A stretch of DNA of 64,000 nt from NCBI RefSeq assembly GCF_032884065.1, contig NC_088866.1:27249899-27313898 (forward strand), given 5' to 3'. A program made the position numbers and the translations under genes. The stretch is from Artemia franciscana (Eukaryota > Arthropoda > Branchiopoda > Anostraca > Artemiidae). Under the pieces are notes generated by a model. It did no database searches. It was given only the letters and a program-made list of their open reading frames with translations, and was not told where the DNA came from. Positions 11,407 through 22,920 of this stretch are shown here, piece after piece; within the stretch, counting starts at the first letter, position 1, and the number at the start of each line of letters is the position of its first letter.

Positions 11407-12357
11407 AATAGAGAGGCTCCGAACACCCAGGATTGTATATTAAGCTCTGAATTTGACGTTTTTTTCTAACCTGACCCGATTCGTCCTGCGCCCTGCGCCC
11501 TTTTCATTGAATTTTTCTTCCCCTATGACATATCTCTCCAAGGAAAGATCCTCCCACATAGCCCCCTCCCCTCAACCCTACCCCCAAAACCAAAAAAATC
11601 CCCCTGAAAACGTCTGTACACTTCCCAATAACCATTATTATATGTAAACACTGGTCGAAGTTTGTAACTTGCAGCCCCTCCCCCAGGGACTGTGGGGGAG
11701 TAAGTCATTCCCAAAGACATAGTTATTATGGTTTTTGACTATGCGGAACAAAATGGCTGTCTCAAAATTTTGATCTGTTGACTTTGGAGAAAAATGAGCG
11801 TGGGAGGGGGCCTAGGTGCCCTCCAATTTTTTCGGTCACTTAAAAAGGGCACTAGAACTTTTCATTTCCGTTAGAATGAGCCCTTTTGCAACATTCTAGG
11901 ACCACTTGGTCGATACGATGACCCCTGGGAAAAAAAAACAAAAAAAAACAAACAAATAAACACGCACCCGTGATTTGTCTTCTGGCAAAAAAATACGAAA
12001 TTCCACATTTTTGTAGAAAGGAGCTTGAAAATTTCGCTATAGGGTTCTCTGATAAGCTGAATGCGATGGTGTGATTTTTGTTAAGATTGTGTGACTTTTA
12101 GAGGGTGTTTTCCCCTATTTTCTAAAAGAAGACAAATTTTCTCAGGCTCGTAACTTTTGATGCCAAAGACCAAATTTGATGAAACTTATATGTTTAAAAT
12201 CAGCATAAAAATCCAATTCTTTTGATGTATATTTTAGCATCAAAATTCTATTATTTAGAGTTTCGTTTACTATTGAGCCGGGTCGCTCCTTACTACAGTT
12301 TGTTACCACGAACTGTTTGAAAGAAAATAATTCGGTATTTCGGGGCTTCTGACGTTA

Positions 12358-12576
12358 TTACTCCTTTGCGGAAGTTAGGCTCAAAATTGGAAAACGATTA
12401 TATTTTTTCTCTGGGCCCCTTCCACCTCTTAGTTCGTTTATTTTCCCGTTAGTTTTCACCTGTTTTCGCTTTATAGTTGTGTTATCTCTTAGCAGTTCTT
12501 TCGTTAGTTGAGTTATGGTCGTGGTATATATGTTTAATCGCTCGTATAGTTGTGTTATTTTCAAATTATACTCCAT
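12358..12576 (-). other. 72-codon ORF in the duplicated spacer, copy 2 (unrecognised)
   Basis: Second copy of the ORF at 11188-11406, exactly 1,170 bp downstream, with an identical predicted peptide. No family is recognised. Its presence follows from the tandem duplication. Confidence 0.2.
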
Positions 12577-13390
12577 AATAGAGAGGCTCCGAACACCCAG
12601 GATTGTATATTAAGCTCTGAATTTGACGTTTTTTTCTAACCTGACCCGATTCGTCCTGCGCCCTGCGCCCTTTTCATTGAATTTTTCTTCCCCCATGACA
12701 TATCTCTCCAAGGAAAGATCCTCCCACATAGCCCCCTCCCCTCAACCCTACCCCCAAAACCAAAAAAATCCCCCTGAAAACGTCTGTACACTTCCCAATA
12801 ACCATTATTATATGTAAACACTGGTCGAATTTTGTAACTTGCAGCCCCTCCCCCAGGGACTGTGGGGGAGTAAGTCATCCCCAAAGACATAGTTATCATG
12901 GTTGTCGACTATGCTGAACAAAATGGATATCTCAAAATTTTGATCCGTTGACTTTGGGAAAAAAATGAGCGTGGGAGGGGGCCTAGATGCCCTCCAAATT
13001 TTTTGGTTACTTAAAAAGGGCACTAGAAATTTTCATTTCCGTTAGAATGAGCCCTCTTGCGACATTCTAGTACCACTTGGTCGACACGATGACCCCTGGG
13101 GAAATGAAAAAAAAACAAACAAACAAATAAACACGCACCCGTGATTTGTCTTCTAGCAAAAAATACGAAATTAGGCAAATAAGGCAAAATTTAGGCAAAA
13201 TTAGATAAGGCAAATTTTCTCAGGCTCGTAACTTTTGATGGGTAAGACTAAACTTGATGAAACTTATATATTTATAATCAGCATTAAAATGCGATTCTTT
13301 TGATATAGCTATTAATATCAAAATTCAATTTTTTAGAGTTTTGGTTACAATTGAGCCGGATCGCTCCTTACTACAGTTCGTTACCACGAA

Positions 13391-13900
13391 ATTTTTGACA
13401 ATGAGACCGTTCGAGTTCAACCACTGGGTGTGGTTTAGCTGAACCACTGTTTTCGCGTGAAACAATGACAAACCAAGTTATAATGAAAGTGTTTCGTATG
13501 AAACAACTGACTGGTTGAGACTTTGGTTTAACCAAAACTGTCATTATCAAATAATTTAACAAAACTGTCAAAACAATAGTAACAAATAAACTGACATTAT
13601 TTTTATACAATCCTCATAAGGACTTATGCTTATTTACCTCTCACTCAATCAGACGATCTTTCTTGGCTTATTCTACAATTTGTCAAGGCTTGATGCCCAC
13701 AACTACATGATTTTAATTCAAAATCAACTGACCATAAAAGTTCCACCGTTTATAATCATTGCCTGGACTTTTTAGACGTAAATTTCAAAAATAAGAATTT
13801 GTAGGCTATAAATAAGAGTTATAACTAACAATTAGAATTTGAGGCATGTAAAAGCAAGTTTTGATTTATTTTTTTCATTTTAGGCCTATCTGGATAAATG
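13391..13900. other. Non-coding interval with a dispersed repeat
   Basis: No gene is seen. Bases 13610-13740 (caatcctcataagg ... tcactcaatcagacgatctt ... ggcttgatgcccacaactac) resemble 63360-63485 and, more weakly, 54005-54110. This is a repeat that tends to lie beside family A copies. Confidence 0.5.
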
Positions 13901-13919
13901 TTGGGTAATATCCTACAAT

Positions 13920-14545
13920 TTGATTCACATAGGCCTAAGACGTTTCAGTTCCAAAAGGGCAAAAAATGGATGTGCAAAATATTTAGGAATAATAGTAGAT
14001 GAAAATCTTTCTTTCCTTCCTCACATCCATGCTGTAGAATTAAAGTTTTTAAGGAATCTGGTTATCATGAAGAAACTGAAGCACACATTCCCACGTAAAA
14101 CCCTCTTCTCTACAATGCACTCATGAAACCCCACTTACATTATTGCGCAATGGTAAGGCAGTCAACGTTCAAATCCCATCTGAAAAAACTGGATTCCATC
14201 CACGAGAATGCCTTGAAGATCATTAAACACAGAGAATATTATCTCTCGCTGAAATCGCTGTTTAAGCCTTCCTGCTTGGTTTTTGCTTTCAGATTCCTCT
14301 CTGGCTTTCTTCCACCGCCTTTTAGGAATCTATTCCGTTTGTTATCTGAACAGTGTCTTCCAATTACAAGACTATCTGCTATCTGCACAGATCTATATTC
14401 AACATACGCCAAGAGTGAGGTCAGATTTTTCGCCTGATATCGTCTGTGCTAAAGCTTACAATACCCTACCACTTGAACTGAGAGGTAGGAGCTCCCTTGG
14501 TTCTTTCAAAAAGAGAATAAAAGATTATCTTGTTTTGAACTAGTT
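13920..14545 (+). pseudogene. CR1/L2-like LINE RT C-terminal fragment
   Basis: The first frame (13920-14126) gives CAKYLGIIVDENLSFLPHIH, the 'YLG...D..L.F..H' motif downstream of the RT active site. A second frame (14123-14437) gives MKPHLHYCAMV and ENALKIIKHRE. A third (14283-14543) gives RVRSDFSPDIVCAKAYNTLP, then LELRGRSSLGSFKKRIKDYL and a stop. This is the conserved C-terminal block of L2/CR1-type ORF2 ('AWNSLP..lR...SL..FK..L...L'). Three overlapping frames mean at least two frameshifts. No catalytic RT motifs remain, so this is a 5'-truncated copy. An untranslated tail follows to about 14870. Confidence 0.8.
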
Positions 14546-14880
14546 TAATTTAAATAAAAATTCTAAATAGAAAAGTGGTTTTAACCTTTATTCAGGTTTT
14601 TTGTGTGGGGATTGGAGTGGTTTTCTCCTGTATTAAGAGGCTGGGACTTGTAAGTATGGTTTTGTTGGTAAGGGCCATGGCTGTATCAAGGAGTGGAGGG
14701 GGAGCCATAATGTGTATTTATTTTTGAGGTGATAAGGGACTCAGCATGCATTTTTTGCATAGAGATTAGAGATTATGTATGTCATGACTGTTATATATTT
14801 TTTTTTTAATAAACCCGATTGAACTTTAAAATTAGATGTGCATAAACACATTAAAAAAAACAGCAATGGTTAGTTTACAT
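14546..14880 (+). repeat. 3' untranslated tail of the L2/CR1-like fragment
   Basis: Non-coding sequence after the ORF2 stop includes gtaagggccatggctgtatc and ends in a T-run followed by aataaacccgattgaacttt near 14810-14835, a plausible polyadenylation-type end. No other gene is seen. Confidence 0.45.
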
Positions 14881-15019
14881 ATATAATATATGCTATGGTG
14901 ATTGCTAATCGACCATTTCCTGTGTCGCCGTCGTCATTTATATATCCCCCTGTGCCCCCGGCGTCTTCCCTCTAGCATATGGTTCTGTGGAAGAAATAGG
15001 GAATTTCATACCTATAACA

Positions 15020-15581
15020 GAAGAGTGATCCAATGTTTTAAGTGCCAAAAAAATATGGTCATATCCAAAAGGACTGCCATGCCAACCAACCAATCTGCTT
15101 GCAATGTGCAGGGAAGCATTCATCAGCAGAATGTCATCTTAAGAATAACCAAGTCACTACCAACAAAGACATGCATAAATGTGCCAATTGTCTTGGAAAT
15201 CATTCTTCAACTTCACCAGCCTGTCAAATTAGAGTGAAAAATAAAGAGATTCTGAATGTGGCTCAAAAATATCAAGTTAGCTTTAAAAGAGCTCAAGTTA
15301 TGTACAGAAGTTATGCCCAAGCAGTTCATAGTAGTGCATTAAAACCTGAAAGAACCAATGTAAATAGAATATGGACAGACACCATAGACTCGGTGAAACG
15401 TCAAACTATAACAGACACAGTGAATAAAATCTTGATTGCATTGGCTCTATCCCCTGAAGTGCTTTCAATAGGCTCAGCTCCAATTGCAGAAAGAGTGGAG
15501 AAGATATGTGAATTTATGGATAAACTCAATTTGACAACAGTTGACACCAGTTTCATAAGAGATCAGTGTGCTAACAAATGA
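15020..15581 (+). pseudogene. I-like LINE ORF1 (gag-like, three CCHC zinc knuckles), partial
   Basis: Three knuckles are visible. The first (CFKCQK ... YGHIQKDC, about 15030-15075) is split by a one-base change in an A-run near 15045-15050. The second is CLQCAGKHSSAEC and the third CANCLGNHSSTSPAC. A basic and helical C-terminal half follows (QKYQVSFKRAQVMYRSYAQA). This is the ORF1 layout of I/Jockey-group elements, where the protein binds element RNA. The N-terminal gag domain upstream of 15000 is not recognisable. The ORF ends at 15581 in the overlap atga with the ORF2 start, typical of stop/restart translation. Confidence 0.85.
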
Positions 15582-16588
15582 CTTTAAATCTAAAAATACT
15601 ATCATGGAATGCCAGATCACTTGTGAAAGTTAATAAGGACCTTCTTGTGCAGTTTTGTTTGGAAAATCAAATAGATATCTTTTGTATCCAAGAGACATTC
15701 CTTAAACCTTTTATAAAGACACAGTTTCATGGTTATAGGGTCATACGACAAGACAGAACAGATCGTGACAAAGGGGGAATCATTATTGGAGTGAGAAATC
15801 ACATTCGGTTTAATCAACAATGGGTTAATTTAAGTCAAGGAAGAGCCAAGATAATAGGATGCATAATGTTTATAGATCGCCAGAAGAAAATAAATATTTT
15901 CAATATTTACAACCCTGATGGAAGTGAAAACAATTTAAGAGAAACATTTGAACAAATGATGCATAGTGTACCTAGTCGAGAATTAATAATAGCTGTAGGA
16001 GACTTTAATGCCCACAGTGAGAGTTGGTGCACATGTGGCCGATCCAACAATGCTGGAAGAGATATTGAAGATTTTCTTATGAATAATAATGACCTATGCC
16101 TTTTAACCCCAAAAGATTTACCTACCCACCTTAACCATAATACTGGACAATACAGCACCATAGACCTAGTGTTCTCTTCCCCACATATTGCTCCTACCAC
16201 AAAGGTGACATCTTTAAGGAATACAATACTATATAGTGACCATCTTCCAGTGATGAATGAGTTAAATGGCTGTAATAATATACAAGCCAATAACATAGCA
16301 CATAAGTTCAAATTGAAGAAGACTGATTGGAAAACTTTCTTAACTGCATTAGAAAATGTCCATATTGAGGAGCAGTTAAAGGACGTGTCTTCATCAGAAA
16401 AAAAGATTAAGATATTTCAAACGGCGTTAATGGATGTTGTGGATAAAGTTGTTCCCAAAATTAGTACACACAAATTGAATCACAAATTCACTAAGTGGTG
16501 GAATGAAACATGCACCAAAGCGAAACATGACCTTAAAGATGCGAAGTCCAATTATGAACGCTTTCCTACCTTTCATGGATATGTATAG
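15578..16588 (+). pseudogene. I-like LINE ORF2, endonuclease
   Basis: The ATG at 15578 overlaps the ORF1 stop by four bases (atga). A complete EEP endonuclease domain follows: ILSWNARSL (metal-binding Asn), IDIFCIQETFL (catalytic Glu), GGIIIGVRN, INIFNIYNP, AVGDFNAHSESW (catalytic Asp/Asn), YSTIDLVFSS and YSDHLPVM (Asp-His). After it come about 100 residues leading towards the RT, ending at a stop at about 16586. The endonuclease frame itself has no internal stop, which suggests a relatively young copy. Confidence 0.9.
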
Positions 16589-17059
16589 TACCAACGAAAG
16601 GCTGCTGAATTTAAGAAAATAGTAATTGCTGCTAAACGAGAAAGCTGGATTAATTTCCTCAATAAGTTAGATTTTAGAGTCCCTGCATCAAGAGTCTACT
16701 CAACAGTTAAGAGTCTGATTATTGGAAGTCGTGAAGATCAAAGAAATCCTCCAATAACATACAAGAATTCCACCCAAGTTACCGATCAAGTAATAGCTGA
16801 AGCAGCTGTATAGAGGACTCAAGAATATACAGTGTGGATTTAGACGTAATAGAAATACAGAGGATCTCTTTTGGAATTTTATATGAAATACATAAGATCA
16901 AAACTAGAGTATGCTTCATTGGTGTATGAGGCTGCCAGCCCGTCTGCATTGAGGCTATTGGACACAGTACAATATAGTGCCATAAGAGTTTCATTTGCAG
17001 CACGTAAAACAACACCTAAGCTATTCTTAGAATCAGAAAGTGGATTGGAAAGTTTGTAA
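16589..17059 (+). pseudogene. I-like LINE ORF2, residual RT region with catalytic core missing
   Basis: After the stop, frame-shifted remnants run to about 16800. Near 16815-16865 there is LKNIQCGFRRNRNTEDL, the RT motif just upstream of the palm. The next readable segment (from 16871) is YIRSKLEYASLVYEAASPSA, which in full elements lies far downstream, in the thumb. The palm with its two catalytic Asp motifs is therefore absent. At least one deletion joint lies at about 16862-16875, and another probably near 16805-16815. The copy cannot reverse transcribe. Confidence 0.8.
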
Positions 17060-18150
17060 GTGAGAAGAAATGTGCGTTCATTGAAATACTTGAAAAAGCT
17101 TTGGACATCAGATCACAACCACCCATTTAAATCTACGATACTTAAAAGAAAAAGACTGTGGATTTCTTCAAAGAAACAGCATGGAATTATTAAAGCTTTG
17201 CATTTGGCAGAAAATTTAGGATTACAGGTAAATTTAAACCTAGCACTGGAAGTACCCAATCTAAATATCACGCCAATATGGGCCATTCAAAAAGTTCCAT
17301 GCTTTTGTGATTTTGAAAAATGGGATGGATTGGACTATAATCAATCATTCACAATGGAGAAAAGAATGACCTATCCAGAAGCCATGGACGGCTTTACTGA
17401 TGCTTCTAAAAGTGACAAGGTCGGAGCTGCGTTTTGGATACCAATGTGGAATGTGAAAGAACTTTACCGTCTCCATTTTCGACGCTGAAGTGTTTGCTAT
17501 ACGACAAGCAGTATCGTATCTATATAAAAAATTACAACGCGGGGATCAAGTTAGAATATGTACAGACTCTAAAAGTGCTGTTTCCTGTTTAAATGAATTC
17601 AGTGATGGAGCGAATCAATCAAGAGAAGTGATTTCATGCTTTGTAGCCATGCAAGAACTGCTTTCTAAAGGAATAAAGCTTTCGCTTCATTGGATACCTG
17701 GTCACAAGAAAATCCAGGGTAATGAACAAGCTGATTTAGCAGCAAAAATGGCCGCCAGTGCAGACATACAAATAATACAAACAACGACACCAACAATAGT
17801 ATTCCAAATAGAAGACATAATACAGCAGATAAAACAGTTTAGCTTTGAAGAAAATAGAAATCTCTCTGGAAATCTTTTGATTACAAAGAAGAACAGAAGG
17901 AAATTCGAAAATAAGTTATATGAAAGTTTATCAAGAGAAGAAGGAAAAATTGCGTCCGCACAGAATGTTACAGAACAGACATTAGAAGGTTTATGAGAGA
18001 ACATCGAATAAAACTATGTGAAGAATTACTCGGTGGAGCATTAACTGATGAACAATCAGTTGAAATTATAAATTTAGTTTGTGAATTTTTGAGATTGATT
18101 GATAGAAAAAGGACGTTGTAAACTTTTCGCAGCGAATTGTAAAAATTCAA
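17060..18150 (+). pseudogene. I-like LINE ORF2, RNase H domain and tail
   Basis: RNase H type I is readable in two frames. The first ends with MDGFTDASKS (first Asp) at 17388-17415 and shifts near 17475-17490. In the second, DAEVFAIRQAV (Glu) is followed by RICTDSKSAV (second Asp) and LHWIPGHKKIQGNEQADLAA (His and last Asp). All four acidic residues are present. The domain removes element RNA from RNA/DNA hybrids and separates I-group LINEs from CR1 and RTE. A lysine-rich tail ends at 17996, and a non-coding 3' end follows. Confidence 0.88.
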
Positions 18151-18600
18151 TTGTGGAAGTGCATGGACCCTAAGGTGCTAAAACACAGAGGGGGTCTTTC
18201 GGCGATTCACTTCACTTCATAAGTAACTTCCCTATGTTTCATGATTTGCATGGAAAGTTGAAGTGGGGAAAAATAACTGAATAAAGAAAGGAAAATAGAA
18301 AAAGATAAACAGACTGATTATTTCCCTGAATTAAGAGTTATGATTATGGACGTATTTTTAATGTGATCAAACCTGGTTGTTATGGCCTATAGCTTCTGAT
18401 GCGATTATACTTGGTTTTCTTAGCCTATAGTTTCTGAGTTCTTGGATTTAGCTTTGTGCTAAATAGCAGTGTTAGCCGTGCCCTTGATTAGGGACTAATG
18501 TGTTGAACGTAGGCACTGGCCTGGATAATAATCTGATACTCTTTTTCTGGTAAGGTGGTTTAGTATATTTTTATATAAATATGAGGAAAAAAAAAAGCAG
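18151..18600 (+). other. 3' end of the I-like element and intervening sequence
   Basis: No gene is seen. The segment tggaccctaaggtgctaaaa ... gggggtctttcggcgattca is a likely 3' untranslated region. From about 18250 the sequence is anonymous AT-rich DNA with an A-run near 18587. Confidence 0.4.
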
Positions 18601-19117
18601 AAAAGCAACAAATATGCATCAAGTGATGATGACCCATCAAACCGCTCCATGTTTGATATTTTGGATGCATCAAGTGGTTTAAATTCAGTGTTTTTGAAAG
18701 CTAATAATGTTATCTTTAAAGCCTTTGGCTGATAGTTTCACCCAGATTTTAGAAATTGTAGAGGATAATAAGAAGGTTTTGGAGTCAATTGATGGTAGAA
18801 TAAAAACTTTGGAATGCCGTATTTCAACAGTGGAATCTGGAAATACAAATTTAAACACCAAAGTTAATCGCATTGGTGCTGAAGTTACTGGTGATAAAAG
18901 TGAAGATGATGAGCTAAAGAAAAATCTTTGTGTTGTCCCGGAAGAGGTTCGTTTCTTCAGTGATTCTACCTCTAATTTATCAAACCGCCTAATATCCCTT
19001 GAATATAGATCTAATAACAGCAACCTAATCGTGTGGAATGTTCCATGTGAAAGCAAAAATGAAGCTAAAGTCATTTTGGAAAAAATTGCAAGGGCGGTCT
19101 GTAATTGTCTGAAATGA
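18600..19117 (+). pseudogene. LINE ORF1-like protein (coiled coil plus RRM-like), broken
   Basis: An upstream frame reads SNKYASSDDDPSNRSMFDIL and is joined by a frameshift near 18700 to the frame at 18707-19117. That frame holds a coiled coil (ILEIVEDNKKVLESIDGRI, then LECRISTVESGNTNLNTKV) and then SNRLISLEYRSNNSNLIVWN, the start of the RRM-like fold of L1/CR1 ORF1 chaperones ('R...LE.rsR.NNLIV.NVP'). The pattern is characteristic of LINE ORF1p, which trimerises through its coiled coil and binds element RNA. It stops early at 19117. Debris of the RRM continues to about 19330. Confidence 0.6.
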
Positions 19118-19329
19118 CGGATTTTTATATTGTGATGGTAAAGAAGGAGAAAAAATTCTGTGAGGCTAAAGTTCGGTCATCTGATACAAAAGTGGATATA
19201 TTAAAAGAGGTAAATGGCTGAAAGGCAAGTCAGTAGCTGGTCACATTAATATTCATGTAATTGATGATGCACCTGTTCATTGATGATGCAATTTCTGTTC
19301 GTGTTAGTCGAAAAAGGTTATTTGCAATG

Positions 19330-20100
19330 AAAGATCCTTTCTGCCGTTTATTAGTATCGAAAGAGCAAATGAAGTGAAATCTGTTCATCAATATACTCAA
19401 TTAATTCCCAAAATAAGCCAACCAATGTATTTAGGCGGTGTTCTACAATGAAATTATAATTATGTAGTATGTACATGCAAATGTTTTTGTTTTTTCTCCC
19501 TATGCTTATATTTTTTATTTTAAGTGCATGTTTGTATATGAAAGTACATAATTTCTCGTTTTTTACCGTGGTGTGTTTGTGTGTGTGTGTATTGTGTGGT
19601 TATGCAGTAAATAAGTATTGAGAATTATGCTAGTTGGTAATTCATTACTTCGTTGGCTGACATTGCTTATGAAAAGTTTATTTTGTATTTTTTTTTCTGT
19701 TTGTATATTTGTGTGTTCATTATATATGGAAAGATTGAATATTGTTTCGTCAACTAACATTCCCTAAGGTGGCAGAGTTTCGTAATTGGGAAAAGATGTT
19801 TTTATAGTCCATAAAATTCGAGGTCAAATGCTCTCATTATCACTCAATTTTTTAAAAGAAAGGATTGCAGCTTGGCTGCAAATTCTTTCGGGTCTACCAA
19901 AACAAAGAACTGCCAAAATTTTGTTTTAACTGTTGCTCCCCCAGCCACTTTCAACACACCTCTCCGATTGATTCTCCCTAATATGCCTGTTGTTCTGGAG
20001 TACACATTTCTAAGAAAGATAAACCATTCATTTCCCCCCAATATGTGGCAACTGGGATAAAATTCAGTCATCTTACAACTTAGTTTGTCCTGTTTTGCAA
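19330..20100. other. Unassigned interval
   Basis: Low-complexity gtgtgtgtgt lies near 19570-19595. The short open frames in both strands near 19840-20070 show no known motif. Nothing supported. Confidence 0.4.
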
Positions 20101-21250
20101 GAGAGACTAAAGAAGGACACCATCCACATCAACGACTTTTAAGTTTTCTGCGATATCCTAAAATGTTAATGGAACTAAGACCAAACACTTTTTCATTGGT
20201 GAGCTATACAGCCAGTACGATCTAATTTGTTTGCAGGAGCGTTTAGTAACTCCAGATTGCCTTAGTTTTCTGTGTTGAAGTCCAAATCACATAGTATTTT
20301 CGACCTTAGCCAGGATAACTGGTGGCCTGTCATCAAGAGGTCTGGCATGTATATTTAAGCGTAATCATATTTCCCCACCCATATTCTTTATTATCATGAT
20401 GAATTCTTCTTACCACTTCGTATTAGATCAAATATCCTAACCAATTCATATTTTTCGCATGATAATAGATCACTCAATTACAATTTTTGCGAGGAATCAT
20501 GCTTCACTGAGAAAATTAATAAAGCATTTAGTGACTCAATCTCTAAATTACATTGTGATCGGTGACCTTAACACAAATATCAATACTGACTATGTTAGAA
20601 AGGATTATTTTCTTGATTTTGTCCCGCTATAGGCCTACCGCATCATTCTTAAATCTCTAGGCTTTACCTATATCCATCACTTTTGACCACGTTGTGTGCT
20701 CTTCATCAACTTGTTCTTCGATTGTAACTGTCGACGATCATGACCATGAAATTGACAATTTACCGTTATCTTTGATTTTTTTTTTTTCCAATGTTCTAAC
20801 AGATTTGAAATTGAAAAAGAAATAAAATTGTTTTCGAAGTATAGTTTGAAATAAAGGAGTTGTACATATTAATGCTTACATCCCTTCTATCTCTTACGTG
20901 TGTGCCTTATCATTTATTACACCTTAAATATGTTACAGTTTCTGAGTTCAATTATTATTATAAAGAAGTAGCATCTTGTTTAAGAGAGGCTGAATGCAGA
21001 GCTGTTCCGGTAGAATGTATCTGTATTGGTGCTCATAAATGATTCTGGTCAACAGATCCCTATTTAAAGACTGTGAAAAAAAAGCTAAATTCTGGCTTCG
21101 AGTTTAGAACAATTGTGGCCACCCATGGTCAAGGTGTGTTGTGGATTTAAAATAAAAAAATATTGCAGATTTCAAGAAGTATCTTAGGTCAGTAAGATAT
21201 TGTGGCATGGATTTCCTTGTAAGTAAACGTGAATGGCATAAAGTGATTAA
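20100..21250 (+). pseudogene. Degenerate LINE endonuclease and linker
   Basis: Readable only in pieces. Near 20140-20250 is SCNVNGTK ... ELYSQYDLICLQE, resembling the 'NVNGL...l...DI...QE' start of EEP nucleases. Near 20545-20580 a degraded NYIVIGDLNTN reflects the GDLN motif. Near 20720-20760 is VDDHDHEIDNLPL, the SDH..l equivalent. Near 20940-21080 is REAECRAVPVECI ... FWSTDPYLKTVKKK, like the linker before the RT. Many stops and shifts show an old copy. It follows the ORF1-like remnant at 18600-19117 and may belong to the same element. Confidence 0.5.
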
Positions 21251-21477
21251 TTCTGAAAAGCTTGAAAAGGATTATTCCTAAAGTGATGCTATACCACTAT
21301 CTATCCGGCAGAAGCATTATTCTTCAATTTCTTCTGTTTCTAACTATTCCATACATGCCGTGTATTCTCGTCTACTTGCAACTTTTTTTTCTATCCGTAT
21401 TTCACAGCGACATGGTTCCCATTACATGTTCTGCTGTATGTAGTGGTGTTAGAATCTAAAATCTGATTCTGTTGATA

Positions 21478-22915
21478 TTAAATGAAAAAACAAGTTTTTT
21501 TAACTGAAAGTGAGGAGCGACATTAAAACCTAAAATGAACAGAAATTACTCCGTATATGAAATGGGTCGTCCCTCCTCAAGGCCTTGCTCTTTACGCTAA
21601 AGTTTTTAATTGTTTTAGAAAGTAGAATTGTGGCAAAGAGTCAAACTTTAGCGTAAAGAGCGAAGGATTGCGGAGGAGACAACCCATTTCATATACGGAG
21701 TAATTTCTGTTCATTTTAAGTTTTAGTGTCGCTCCTTACTTTTAGTTGAAAAAAACTAGTGTTTTTTATTTAATTTCTGAACTTTTTTGAATTAATGCAT
21801 GTTTGATTTTGGGTCTCCGCACAAAAATTATTAAAATGAAATTTGCACATTAATTCTTTTTTGGCTAAATGGCTTTCTCTTAGTTTTGATCAGACGATTT
21901 TGAGAAATAAGGGGTGAGGAAGGAGGCCTAGTTGCCCTCCAATTTTTCGGTTACATAAAAAGGCAACTAGAACTTTTAATTTTTAACGAATTTTTTATTA
22001 GTAGAAAATACGCGTAACTTAAGAATTAACTTACGTAACAATCTTTTATATTCTTATATTTTTATTATGTATATGAGTGGGTTTGTCCCCTCGTCAATAC
22101 CTCGCTCTTTACACTAAATCTTAAGTTTTGTCCCAATTCTGTAAGAATGAGCCCTGAATCAGAAAGGCCGTAGAATAAATAGTTGAAATTACTAAAAATG
22201 CTTTAGCATAAAGAGCGAGGTATTTATCTCTTCCTAAATACTTCGCTCTTTATGCTAAAGTATTTTTAGAACCTCTGATATGCGTAATAATCTCTGTTCA
22301 TTTTAGGTTTTAATGCTACTGCTTTCTTTAAATTGAAAAACTTTTCATGTTCATTTTTTCATTGTTTTTTTGTAGTAATGCTAGAAAATCCTACGCCCTT
22401 TTAATTGTATTTCTCTTCCCCCATGACACATTCCTCCGAGGGAAGATCCTCCCAAATAGTCCCCTCCCCTCAAGCCCATCCCCAAAACCAAAAAATCCAC
22501 CTGAAAACGTCTGTACACTTCCCAATAACCGTTACTGTATGTAAACACTGGTCAAAGTTTGTAACTTGCAGCCCCTCTCCCAGGGACTGTGGGGGAGTAA
22601 GTCATGCCCAAAGACATAGTTATTATGGTTTTAGACTATGCGAAACAAAATGGCTATCTTAAAATTTTGATCCGTTGACTTTGGAAAAAAATAAGTGTAG
22701 GAGGGGGCCTAGGTGCCCTCCAATATTTTGGTCACTTTAAAAGGGCACTTGAAATTTTCATTTCCGTTAGAATCAGCCCTCTTGTGACATTCTAGAACCA
22801 TTTGGTCGGTACGATGACCCCTGGGGAAAAGAAAAAAAAGAGAAAAAAAACACACACCCGTGATCTGTCTTCTGGCAAAAAATACGAAATTCTACATTTT
22901 TGTAGATATGAGCTT
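21478..22915 (+). mobile_element. Family A composite element, 3'-truncated copy
   Basis: Same module order as at 9405-11148: first palindrome 21478-21785 (accttgctctttacgctaaag-type arms), middle module 21785-22065, second palindrome 22070-22335, body from about 22390 (gactgtgggggagtaagtca near 22585). It stops abruptly near 22915 after gtagatatgagcttgaaat, without the distal terminus. There it meets the minus-strand LINE RT, so it either inserted into that LINE or was cut by it. Open frames in the body are copies of those in the 10335 region and are not genes. Confidence 0.72.
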
Positions 22916-22920
22916 GAAAT

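Larger units (their letters stand above)
10326..13390 (+). repeat. 1,170-bp tandem duplication, two near-identical units plus a diverged third
   Basis: Unit 1 is 10326-11495, unit 2 is 11496-12665, and the partial unit 3 runs from 12666 to about 13390. Every landmark recurs at exactly +1,170. Units 1 and 2 are almost identical after about 10444 but differ before it. Units 2 and 3 are almost identical up to about 12829 and differ after it. Each unit consists of a family A body plus a spacer of about 345 bp (11150-11495). Unit 3 has an internal deletion near 13170-13200 with a short aggcaaa-type repeat. The pattern is that of unequal crossing-over between two neighbouring family A bodies. Confidence 0.9.

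Noticed and set aside
10335-12899. Repeated 64-87-codon ORFs starting MSLGMTYSPTVPGGG or MTFFSNL
   Set aside because: They recur because the family A body is duplicated; they lie opposite each other in both strands, include C/G runs, and show no domain.
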